64,000 nucleotides of DNA from Aquiflexum sp. TKW24L (GTDB lineage: Bacteria > Bacteroidota > Bacteroidia > Cytophagales > Cyclobacteriaceae), in assembly GCF_023502205.1 (NCBI RefSeq), contig NZ_JAMFLG010000021.1:1-64000 (forward strand), written 5' to 3'. Position 1 is the first letter of the stretch. Each line of letters begins with the position of its first letter. Below, one piece after another: positions 33,334 to 40,639 of the stretch. The notes beneath the pieces were generated by a model. That model was not told where the DNA came from and made no database searches. It was given only the letters and a program-made list of their open reading frames with translations. Position numbers and translations under genes: made by a program.

Positions 33334-34707
33334 ATGAAGCCCAACTACTATTGTTCAATTTTCCTTTTTTTCATTGCCTTTGCCTTTTTTTCCCAAGTTA
33401 ATGCACAGGGTATCTACACCGCCCGAGGTTATTGGGAAGAATCCAACAAGGAAACCTACAGGATCATCAAGCAGAAAAACATTAACGGCATAACCCTTAC
33501 AGCTGATGAAACTTCCTATTTGCAGGATTTAGAGACTTACCTTTCCAATTATTACCAGAGGCTTTCAGAAGATGAAAAAGCCTTTTATTCCAAAATGAAA
33601 GACCAATGGGACAGGGAATTGATGGGGCCCGAACAAAGGATTATTGTTGAAGAAGAATTTGAATGGAGGGGAAGGGATTATGCTACCAATATCTTGTATG
33701 GGGCCTATTACGGAGCAAGTTTGGTAGCCATTGCCGAAATCAGCAGTGCAGCCGCCGTGGGAATCCCCTTATTGACTGGTGGACTTTGGGCATTGGGACC
33801 GGTCATCGCACCCAGAAAATATGAAAACATCACCCGTCCTGTCATCCGTGCCAGCAATACCGGGAAATTTCTTGGATTGATTTATGGTGGTTCTTTAGGA
33901 TTACTTGTGGGAGGTCAATCAGACAACGCTGCTCAAATCGCTTTTGGGCTCTCTTCTTTGGGAAGTATCGCATTGGGAGAAGTCGGTTTTAAATTACAGA
34001 AGAACAGAAACTTTTCAGAAGGACATATCGAGCTCGTCAGGCATTACGGCATCATAGGACCTTGGCTTGGTGCAGCGGCTTTGATTACGGCAGAATCGGA
34101 AAACTCAAATCTATATGGTGCGGCTCTTTTGGCTGGTGGAGTCGGTGGAATCCTCGTAGCCAATAAGGTGTCCGAAAAATATGATTACACCAAAGGTGAT
34201 ATCGACAATGTCTCCGCTATGACCCTTGCTACCACTGGTATTGGTTTTGCAATTGCTGCAGAAGTCTTACAAGATGATGCATCAGGAGCTGCAATATTAA
34301 TTCCTGTAGCAGGTACTGTCATCGGTACCATGCTAGGTCAAAAAGCAGTCAAAGGAGTCTACCTCAACAAAAGACAAGGAAGTACCATCGCACTTTCTAC
34401 CGGTGGCGCAGCCCTCGTCGGGCTTGGGATTGCAGCAATTTTTGAGGCGGAATCCCCAGCTGTGTGGATTGGAGTTCCTTCAGTTCTTGCCCTTGCTACC
34501 CAACAAGTCCTTTTTAGCAAGTATAAAAAAGACAACCTCGCGGGAAATCTCCTCAGCAAAATCAACAAGGACAAGCCCTACAAATTCACCATGGAGGTGA
34601 CCCCTGAAAATTATTTTGTCAACCAAAGAATGGCCGCCCCAACAGGAATATTGGGAGTCAATTCCATCGCTTCCAATCCTTTGGTCAACCTGAAGCTTGC
34701 CTTCTAG
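33334..34707 (+). CDS. exported Gly/Ala-rich protein of unknown function with repeated hydrophobic segments
   Basis: The 457-residue protein has a signal peptide (cleaved near SQVNAQ) and a polar region rich in charged residues over about 25-110. A series of Gly/Ala-rich hydrophobic stretches then recurs about every 45-60 residues, for example ATNILYGAYYGASLVAIAE, TGKFLGLIYGGSLGLLVGG, GIIGPWLGAAALITAES, TTGIGFAIAAEVLQDD and STGGAALVGLGIAAIFEAES. The repeats resemble glycine-zipper modules that could insert in a membrane. No enzyme motif is visible. It is a single gene, and long non-coding DNA follows. Confidence 0.7.
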   Translation: MKPNYYCSIFLFFIAFAFFSQVNAQGIYTARGYWEESNKETYRIIKQKNINGITLTADETSYLQDLETYLSNYYQRLSEDEKAFYSKMKDQWDRELMGPEQRIIVEEEFEWRGRDYATNILYGAYYGASLVAIAEISSAAAVGIPLLTGGLWALGPVIAPRKYENITRPVIRASNTGKFLGLIYGGSLGLLVGGQSDNAAQIAFGLSSLGSIALGEVGFKLQKNRNFSEGHIELVRHYGIIGPWLGAAALITAESENSNLYGAALLAGGVGGILVANKVSEKYDYTKGDIDNVSAMTLATTGIGFAIAAEVLQDDASGAAILIPVAGTVIGTMLGQKAVKGVYLNKRQGSTIALSTGGAALVGLGIAAIFEAESPAVWIGVPSVLALATQQVLFSKYKKDNLAGNLLSKINKDKPYKFTMEVTPENYFVNQRMAAPTGILGVNSIASNPLVNLKLAF

Positions 34708-34801
34708 GTTTGTTTCATATACACGTCATGCGGAACGTTTGAACCATCTCCTCATTGATTTAGACTCTTCACTGGGTTACCAATGACGTGAATATCCGGG
34801 C

Positions 34802-35170
34802 CGTCACTCTGAGTAGTCAACATTAATTCGAGTGTTCGGAAGGAGTAATTACATTAATGTGAAATAAATTGGCCTCGTCCACGATAGCGATCGGGATCGG
34901 CCACCGCGGTTGTTCTTGGGAGAGGGTCGGGAGGGGAAAAGCGGCGGTGCCGCTTTTCCCCTCCCGACCCCTAAATAACCAAACACTAGTATCCCGAGCT
35001 TGCCGAGGGGCCATTTATGTCATTGGTAGTGTAGCGAAGAGTCTCTTTTATTCTGAGATCTTTCATCCTTCCCGAAGAAAACGGGACTGGCTGTACCTCG
35101 GATTCAAGATGACGCAACAACCGTTATTCCTTTTCTGAACATTTTAAAATGTTGGGGACTCAGAGTGACG
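34802..35170. repeat. putative non-autonomous element bounded by 13-bp inverted repeats
   Basis: The ends are exact 13-bp inverted repeats. The body contains a perfect 22-bp palindromic arm pair (34924-34945 and 34949-34970, 3-nt loop), and a segment near 35020-35110 with strings typical of Bacteroidota intergenic repeats (GATTCAAGATGACG). There is no transposase and no obvious target duplication was identified, so element status is a hypothesis. Confidence 0.4.
34924..34970. repeat. perfect 22-bp hairpin with 3-nt loop
   Basis: The left arm begins GGGTCGGGAGGGGAAAA and ends GCGGC; the right arm is its exact reverse complement, separated by GGT. It is far more GC-rich than its surroundings and has no T-run, so it is not an ordinary terminator. 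Confidence 0.85.
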
Positions 35171-35326
35171 CCCCGTAAAAAATTCTAGCTATCCAAGGAA
35201 TTATCCGTGCCAATAGTCACACCAAATGACTCAACTTGTCCGTAAAATTGTACCTTCCAAAGGATTGAAATTGTTCCGACAAGCAATTCTCTTTTACACA
35301 TTGAAAACAAGAAAAAAATAAAAATT

Positions 35327-36706
35327 ATGTTCTTCGAATTAGTTTATGACAAAAGTCTGGCGCAAGCAAGTTACGTAATCGGATGTCAGGCGAGCGGAAT
35401 CGCTGCCGTAATTGACCCAAAAAGAGACGTAGACACTTACCTCAACATTGCCAAAGCCAATAACTTCAAAATCACCCACATCCTCGAAACCCACATCCAC
35501 GCAGATTTTCTGAGCGGTTCCAGAGAGCTTGCCGCCTTGACAGGTGCTGAGATGTACCTTTCTGATGAGGGTGACAAGGACTGGAAATACGAATTTCCAC
35601 ACAACAAAATCAAGCACGGCGACATCATCAAATTGGGAAATATCACTTTTGAGGTGCTCCATACGCCGGGTCATACGCCTGAGAGTGTCAGCTTCTTGTT
35701 GACAGACAGACCGGCTACCACCGAACCAGCGATGCTCTTTACCGGAGATTTCGTATTCGTGGGAGACGTAGGAAGACCGGATTTGCTGGAGCAAGCAGCA
35801 GGCATCAAAGGTACACAGGACATCGGTGCCGCACAGATGTATGATTCACTGCAATCTTTTGCCAAACTCCAGGAATACATCCAAGTTTGGCCGGGTCACG
35901 GTGCAGGTTCTGCCTGTGGCAAAGCCTTAGGCGCAGTACCGATGACGACCGTCGGTTATGAGAAGATCAGAAACTGGGCATTGAACCTACTCGATGACAA
36001 AGCGGCATTTGCCAAGGAACTCCTTGCTGACCAGCCTGAACCACCAAAGTACTTCGCCATGATGAAGAAACTCAACAAGGTGGACAGAAAGTTGCTGATT
36101 GAAGTACCCAAGATCAAAAACCTGTCAAAAGATGAATTCGCAAAAGCCAAAAAAGAAAGCCTGAAAATCATCGATGCCAGACCTTGGGAAGAGTATGCAA
36201 AAGGTTTCCTAAAAGGCACGCTGAACATCAGCAACAACAACTCTTTCTCCACTTGGATGGGTTGGTACCTGAACTATGAGGAGCAGTTTGTCCTTATCGC
36301 CCAAGAATCCGAAATCGAAGACCTGACCAGAAAACTGATGCGAATCGGTTTGGACAATATCCATGGATTTATCACACCGGATCAGTTGGCTGCATTTGAA
36401 GTAGGTCAACTCGAAAGCTACAATCCTATCGACAAAGAAACTGTCAAAGCCAAACTTGAAAAAGGAAATGTGCAAGTAGTCGATGTCAGAGGTGTGGCGG
36501 AATACAAAAAAGGAAAAATAGATTCATCGGACAACCTCTTTGTGGGTAAACTTCAATTGAACCTTGACAAAGTATCCAAAGACAAACCAGTCATAATCCA
36601 CTGCCAAGGCGGCGCAAGGGCTGCTATCGCCTACTCTATATTGAGAGCAAATGGATTTGACAATGTCCTGAATTACTCAGGTGGCTATGTCGATTGGACA
36701 GCTTAA
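35327..36706 (+). CDS. MBL-fold persulfide dioxygenase-like protein fused to two rhodanese domains
   Basis: The 459-residue protein starts with a metallo-beta-lactamase fold: THIHADFLSG (His56, His58, Asp60), HTPGHTPESVSF near residue 113, FTGDFVFVGDVGRPDL and PGHGAGSACG supply the metal site. Two rhodanese modules follow at about 260-355 and 365-459. The first (IIDARPWEEYAKG) has no active-site Cys, while the second has HCQGGARA with Cys at about 425. This CstB/ETHE1-like layout oxidises persulfide sulfur to sulfite and transfers sulfane sulfur. It is monocistronic with a strong terminator. Confidence 0.9.
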   Translation: MFFELVYDKSLAQASYVIGCQASGIAAVIDPKRDVDTYLNIAKANNFKITHILETHIHADFLSGSRELAALTGAEMYLSDEGDKDWKYEFPHNKIKHGDIIKLGNITFEVLHTPGHTPESVSFLLTDRPATTEPAMLFTGDFVFVGDVGRPDLLEQAAGIKGTQDIGAAQMYDSLQSFAKLQEYIQVWPGHGAGSACGKALGAVPMTTVGYEKIRNWALNLLDDKAAFAKELLADQPEPPKYFAMMKKLNKVDRKLLIEVPKIKNLSKDEFAKAKKESLKIIDARPWEEYAKGFLKGTLNISNNNSFSTWMGWYLNYEEQFVLIAQESEIEDLTRKLMRIGLDNIHGFITPDQLAAFEVGQLESYNPIDKETVKAKLEKGNVQVVDVRGVAEYKKGKIDSSDNLFVGKLQLNLDKVSKDKPVIIHCQGGARAAIAYSILRANGFDNVLNYSGGYVDWTA

Positions 36707-36732
36707 TACTATTTGATTCCCAGAACCAAACG

Positions 36733-36757
36733 GAGGACTGAAAGGTCCTCTTTTTTT
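36733..36757 (+). terminator. terminator of the MBL-rhodanese gene
   Basis: GAGGAC (36733-36738) pairs with GTCCTC (36745-36750), and seven T residues follow. Confidence 0.88.
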
Positions 36758-36794
36758 ATTTTATGGTGTAAGGAAAATGGATTCAAACCTGACA

Positions 36795-37242
36795 AGGAAT
36801 ATTTGGCTAAAGCCAATTTTGTAATTTTATCAAACTTCATTGAATGGGCTAAAGCCACATTCCTATTCAATTTAGGTTCCATCCAATTGTTTATTCAATC
36901 AAATTCATACAAAGATCCCAATTGAATTGCCTCCTGCTTTAGCAGGAGGCAAAATGGATTCAAAAACACCAATAGGCTTTAGCCAAATAACTTTTTGGCT
37001 AAAGCCTATCAATTAATTACCTCTCGATTTGGAGAATGGGCTAAAGCCACATTCCTATTCAATTTGGATTCCATTTGATGAATGCCATTTCAATTTTATG
37101 ACAAATCCCATTTGAATTGCCTGGAATGGGCTAAAGCCCAATCCTTCTCAAATTTCAATCCCATTGATGAATCCCATTTGAATTGCCTCCTGCTTTAGCT
37201 GGAGGCAAAATGAATTCAATATGCAATTGGGCTTTAGCCAAA
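36795..37242. repeat. REP/BIME-like array of palindromic repeats
   Basis: Seven copies of the 10-bp palindromic word GGCTAAAGCC or its complement GGCTTTAGCC occur at 36805, 36847, 36975, 36997, 37039, 37129 and 37230. They are mixed with copies of a CATTCCTATTCAATTT string. Two longer hairpins share the stem TTGCCTCCTGCT: one perfect at 36927-36952 (12-bp stem, 2-nt loop) and one with a single mismatch at 37183-37208. The array ends at a truncated RAYT/IS200-type transposase, as REP arrays often do. Confidence 0.8.
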
Positions 37243-37407
37243 CTATTCTTTGAATTTTTCAAGCCCATATTTGCTGATAAACTCATCATACTCTTCCTGA
37301 AATGATTTTTTAAGATGATGCTCTTCTTGGTTTTTGATATAATCCCTCACCTTATCTATCATCGATTCAGAAACCGAAACCGCAAAATATTCATCCTGCC
37401 ACTCGAC
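37243..37407 (-). pseudogene. C-terminal remnant of a RAYT/IS200-type Y1 transposase
   Basis: The reading frame encodes VEWQDEYFAVSVSES, then DKVRDYIKNQEEHH and FQEEYDEFISKYGLE. This is the conserved C-terminal helix of Y1 (TnpA_REP/IS200) transposases, including the catalytic-type Tyr with Gln four residues later (DYIKNQ). The N-terminal domain with the HUH metal-binding motif is missing. Upstream, the same frame runs into unrelated repeat DNA (37408-37535) that supplies a spurious N-terminus (SSQRAQRKGLEVN). It is therefore a broken gene, adjacent to the REP-like array it may once have mobilised. Confidence 0.8.
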
Positions 37408-37535
37408 CTGTGAAGCAGGATAACGGAATCGGTTCACTTCGAGACCTTTTCTCTGCGCCCTCTGTGAGCTCTGTGTTAAAATCAAAAAATCAGTAAATCC
37501 AGCTTCTGGAGAAGCAGGATAACAGGAAGCAGAAT
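37408..37535. repeat. single copy of the long dispersed repeat
   Basis: This stretch contains GGTTCACTTCGAGA, TTTTCTCTGCGCCCTCTGTG and ATCCAGCTTCTGGAGAAGCA. All are nearly identical to units of the tandem blocks at 44.1-44.8 and 46.0-46.9 kb. It interrupts the transposase remnant. Confidence 0.8.
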
Positions 37536-37612
37536 AGCCGAATGAACATCAAGACGCAACCTTATTTTTTGAGAATATTTAGGACAATGTTTTTATTTCT
37601 ATAATTTATTTT

Positions 37613-37635
37613 TACATTTGTTAGTGAATACTAAC
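37613..37635 (+). promoter_or_regulatory. promoter and TetR-type operator before the efflux operon
   Basis: A perfect -7 box TACATTTG (37613-37620) directly precedes and touches a perfect palindrome GTTAGT-GAAT-ACTAAC (37620-37635), 8 bp before the regulator ATG. It is probably the autoregulatory site. Confidence 0.75.
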
Positions 37636-37642
37636 TTACAAT

Positions 37643-38227
37643 ATGAAAGAGATTTCGGATAGACAAAAAGAGATTATAGAAGCTGCGGGAAAGATCCTTT
37701 CCAACTCAGGTGTAAGCGGCTTGACTACCAAGAAACTTGCCCAAGAAATGGGCTTTTCTGAAGCTGCAATATATAGACACTTTGAAAACAAAGAAGCGAT
37801 TATCATAGAGTTATTGGGATTTCTGATGGCAGATATGGATCAAAGACTAGCAGCAGCCATCAATGAAAATCATACTCCTGAATCCAAATTCAAGGCTATT
37901 TTCAAAAGTCAGTTCGATTTCTTTAGCGAAAATCCCCACTTTGTTGTGGCCGTATTTTCGGATGGACTATTGGAAGCAAGCGAAAAAATCAATCAAGCCA
38001 TCCTCCACCTCATGCAGACCAAAATCAATTACCTCATGCCGGTCATCATGGACGGTCAGCAAAAAGGAATATTTACCCAAATTATCACCTCCGAGGAATT
38101 GGTGCACATCATTATTGGGTCATTTCGATTACAGATGTTCAAATGGAAAATCGCCAATTTCCAATTTGACCTCAGAAGAAATGGCCAAAACATCATTGAG
38201 AGCCTTTTGACGATCATTAAACCATAA
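37643..38227 (+). CDS. TetR/AcrR-family repressor of the RND efflux operon
   Basis: The 194-residue protein has a TetR N-terminal HTH domain over residues 8-55 (IIEAAGKILSNSGVSGLTTKKLAQEMGFSEAAIYRHFENKEAI, seen in pieces). A helical ligand-binding domain follows that is not conserved at motif level. It precedes the tolC-like gene by 16 bp and shares an operon with the three efflux genes. Palindromes at its promoter and at the start of the next gene are likely binding sites, giving local control in response to a drug or metabolite. The inducer is unknown. Confidence 0.92.
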   Translation: MKEISDRQKEIIEAAGKILSNSGVSGLTTKKLAQEMGFSEAAIYRHFENKEAIIIELLGFLMADMDQRLAAAINENHTPESKFKAIFKSQFDFFSENPHFVVAVFSDGLLEASEKINQAILHLMQTKINYLMPVIMDGQQKGIFTQIITSEELVHIIIGSFRLQMFKWKIANFQFDLRRNGQNIIESLLTIIKP

Positions 38228-38243
38228 AAAAATTTGACATATT

Positions 38244-39569
38244 ATGTTAGTAAATACTCACATACTAAAGCTAAGATTGGTCCTACCGCTCATGGTCTTG
38301 GCCTTTTCGGTAAATGCCCAAAACAGAGAATGGGAACTTGAGGCTTGTATCGACACGGCATTTGTCCACAACAAGAACATCCTGATGGCCAAAAACCAGA
38401 CGGACATTGCCGGTCTCAAAAATCAGGAAGCCAAAGCACAGTTGATTCCCAAGCTATTCCTTCAGGGAGACTACCGGTACTACACAGACCTTCCTTATCA
38501 GCTCCTCCCACAGGCTGCCTTTGGTGGTCAGGAGGGCATATTCAGACCCATTCAATTTGGCGTTCCCAATAATATTTCGGCAAACCTGTCTTTCAAAATG
38601 CCCATTTATGATCCACAGATCATGGGTGGAATCAAAGTTTCTGAAAGTTACGAAGCCCTTTCATTCCTGCAGGAAAACAAATCCAGGGAACAGATTTACC
38701 TCGAAATATCAAACCTCTATTACAATGCCCAAATCCTGAAAAACAAATTGGCATTCATAGACAAAAACCTCGAGAACAGCCAAAAACTGCAAAAAAACAT
38801 CCAGTTACTTTATGAACAGACCATGATTCAAAAAACGGAATTGGACAAGGTGGTCCTTCAAAACCAACAACTCCAGACGCAGCGGTCACAAATCCTGAGG
38901 CAATACGAGTCTGTTTTGAATCTGCTGAAATTTTCCATGGGAATAGAAGCAGACAGAGATTTTGATGTCCCTACCACCATCCACAGCCCTGAGGAGGAAT
39001 CTTTGGAGAGTAAAAATACCATCGACATCCTCATTCAGGAAAGCAGGTACAAGATCGTCCAACAGGAACTCAAAACCTTACACAATAGCCGCATCCCACA
39101 ATTGTCGCTCTATGGCAATTATGGGACCACGGGTTTTGGTTTCAATGGCGAACCTGAAGCATTTCTTGATTTCTACAGGGTGAGTTTTGTAGGCATTCAA
39201 CTGAACTACCCCCTATTCAGTGGCACGGTCATGCAGAAAAAAATCCGGGCCAAGAAATATGAATTGGCAAACAGCCAACTTCAAAAAGACTTTGTCAATG
39301 AACAGACCCATGTCCTCAGTCAAAATGCCAGACAACAGCAGGAACAGGCAAAACAACAACTCCAAACCAACCTTTCGCAGATCACATTAGCCGAGTCGGT
39401 CTATCAGCGGACCCTGCTCCAGCAGCGTGAGGGAATCGCCAGCCTGACAGAAGTACTATTGGCTGACAATGCCCTCAGAGACAGTCAGCAGCAATACCTC
39501 TCGGCCATGGTCGAATACCTCACAGCTACCCTTGAAATCAAAAAACTTAACGGAACACTCCTCAACTGA
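38244..39569 (+). CDS. TolC-family outer-membrane efflux protein
   Basis: The 441-residue protein has a signal peptide (ending near SVNAQ) and two TolC-type OEP repeats of long amphipathic helices and beta strands, about residues 30-230 and 255-440. Motifs typical of the family are AKNQTDIAGLKNQEAKAQLIP and NYPLFSGTVMQKKIRAKKYELANSQLQ (in part). It forms the outer-membrane exit duct of the adjacent RND pump. The ATG overlaps the second operator-like palindrome (38246-38261). The next coding start lies 10 bp after the stop. Confidence 0.92.
   Translation: MLVNTHILKLRLVLPLMVLAFSVNAQNREWELEACIDTAFVHNKNILMAKNQTDIAGLKNQEAKAQLIPKLFLQGDYRYYTDLPYQLLPQAAFGGQEGIFRPIQFGVPNNISANLSFKMPIYDPQIMGGIKVSESYEALSFLQENKSREQIYLEISNLYYNAQILKNKLAFIDKNLENSQKLQKNIQLLYEQTMIQKTELDKVVLQNQQLQTQRSQILRQYESVLNLLKFSMGIEADRDFDVPTTIHSPEEESLESKNTIDILIQESRYKIVQQELKTLHNSRIPQLSLYGNYGTTGFGFNGEPEAFLDFYRVSFVGIQLNYPLFSGTVMQKKIRAKKYELANSQLQKDFVNEQTHVLSQNARQQQEQAKQQLQTNLSQITLAESVYQRTLLQQREGIASLTEVLLADNALRDSQQQYLSAMVEYLTATLEIKKLNGTLLN
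38246..38261 (+). promoter_or_regulatory. second TetR-type operator overlapping the tolC-like start codon
   Basis: GTTAGT-AAAT-ACTCAC matches the upstream palindrome at 37620-37635 except for one arm base and the spacer. It begins inside the ATG. Confidence 0.55.
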
Positions 39570-39579
39570 AAGAGAAACC

Positions 39580-40629
39580 ATGAAAAAGCTACTCTATATT
39601 CTCATCCCATTGGCTATCGTTGCGGCGATAGCATTCCAGCTTTTTTCCAACAAGCAAATTGCCACGGAAAGGGTCTTTAACTACAACAAGGATCAAAATA
39701 TCAATGTGATGGCCCAAAAGCTGAACAAAGAGTCTGTGCAGCAGGAGTCTGCTTTTACAGGTGCATTTGTGGCCCAAAAAGAATCTATCCTCAGTGCGGA
39801 ATTGCAGGGAAAAGTCAATGCCGTCATGGTAGAAAACGGCGACCCTGTCCGGAAAGGCCAAGTATTAATACAGCTAGACAACACGATGCTGCTATGGCAA
39901 CAAAAAGCCGTAGAAGTCCAGATAGAAGGACTTGAATCGGATTTGAAACGGTATAAAATATTGGTAGAAAATGACGCCATCCAGGGAATCCAACTTGAAA
40001 AAACCGAAATGGCCCTGAAATCCGCAACGGTCCAACACCAATCCCTTCAGGAGCAAATCAAAAAAACAAGCATCAGAGCGCCTTTTGATGGGATTGTCAC
40101 AGCAAAAATGACCGAATTGGGAGACTTTGCTGCTCCCGGCAAACCTTTGGTTCAGGTATCCAATCTAAAAGACCTGAGTCTATTGATACAGGTTTCGGAA
40201 CAAGACCTAAGCCTGTTCCAAAATGGTCAGACTGTCGACATCTTGGTCCCAGTGATCAATATGAAGACAACTGGAAAAGTATCCATGATAGGCTTCAAAA
40301 GCAATCCGGGAAATAGTTTCCCTGTCGAACTCAAGGTCAGCAACAGCAATGACCTTAAGATCAAAGCAGGATTTTTGGGGGAAGTTTCTATATCAGACCC
40401 CAGCATTCAAAACGGAATCCTGATACCCTCATCGGCCATCGTGGGGTCAGACCTCGAACCCAAAGTTTATCTGATCAAAAACGGAAAAGCACAGCTTACC
40501 CCGATCGCCATCAGCAAACGAATCCAGGACAAAGTCCTGGTAGATTCCGGACTTTACGAAGGTGATACCCTCGTCATCGGTGGTGTGATCAATGTCTTTG
40601 AAGGTGCCAACCTCACTCCTATCTTTTAA
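39580..40629 (+). CDS. RND periplasmic adaptor (membrane fusion protein)
   Basis: The start is set at MKKLLYILIPLAIVAAIAFQLF (39580); the 37-codon in-frame extension upstream overlaps the tolC-like gene and is not protein-like. The 349-residue protein has a signal anchor and a lipoyl/barrel-sandwich half GKVNAVMVENGDPVRKGQVLIQLDN. A helical hairpin of about residues 105-150 follows, then the second lipoyl half (IRAPFDGIVTAKMTELGDFAAPGKPLVQV), a beta-barrel and the membrane-proximal domain. It joins the inner-membrane pump to the TolC-like duct. Confidence 0.93.
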   Translation: MKKLLYILIPLAIVAAIAFQLFSNKQIATERVFNYNKDQNINVMAQKLNKESVQQESAFTGAFVAQKESILSAELQGKVNAVMVENGDPVRKGQVLIQLDNTMLLWQQKAVEVQIEGLESDLKRYKILVENDAIQGIQLEKTEMALKSATVQHQSLQEQIKKTSIRAPFDGIVTAKMTELGDFAAPGKPLVQVSNLKDLSLLIQVSEQDLSLFQNGQTVDILVPVINMKTTGKVSMIGFKSNPGNSFPVELKVSNSNDLKIKAGFLGEVSISDPSIQNGILIPSSAIVGSDLEPKVYLIKNGKAQLTPIAISKRIQDKVLVDSGLYEGDTLVIGGVINVFEGANLTPIF

Positions 40630-40639
40630 CCAGTCCGCT

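Larger units (their letters stand above)
34708..35326. other. 619-bp non-coding region containing an inverted-repeat-bounded element
   Basis: No gene is supported. The interval holds an 8-bp inverted pair (CACGTCAT at 34722-34729, ATGACGTG at 34783-34790). It also holds a larger 13-bp inverted pair, CGTCACTCTGAGT (34802-34814) and its exact complement (35158-35170), bounding ~370 bp. Inside that is the 22-bp GC-rich hairpin listed separately. The composition differs from the surrounding genes and looks like interspersed repeat material. Confidence 0.6.

Noticed and set aside
34802-35170. Complete insertion sequence
   Set aside because: No transposase frame lies inside and no target duplication was seen; only a non-autonomous element is suggested, at low confidence.
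36713-36925. 70-codon open frame after the MBL-rhodanese gene
   Set aside because: It spans the terminator hairpin and the beginning of the REP-like array and has no protein-like features.
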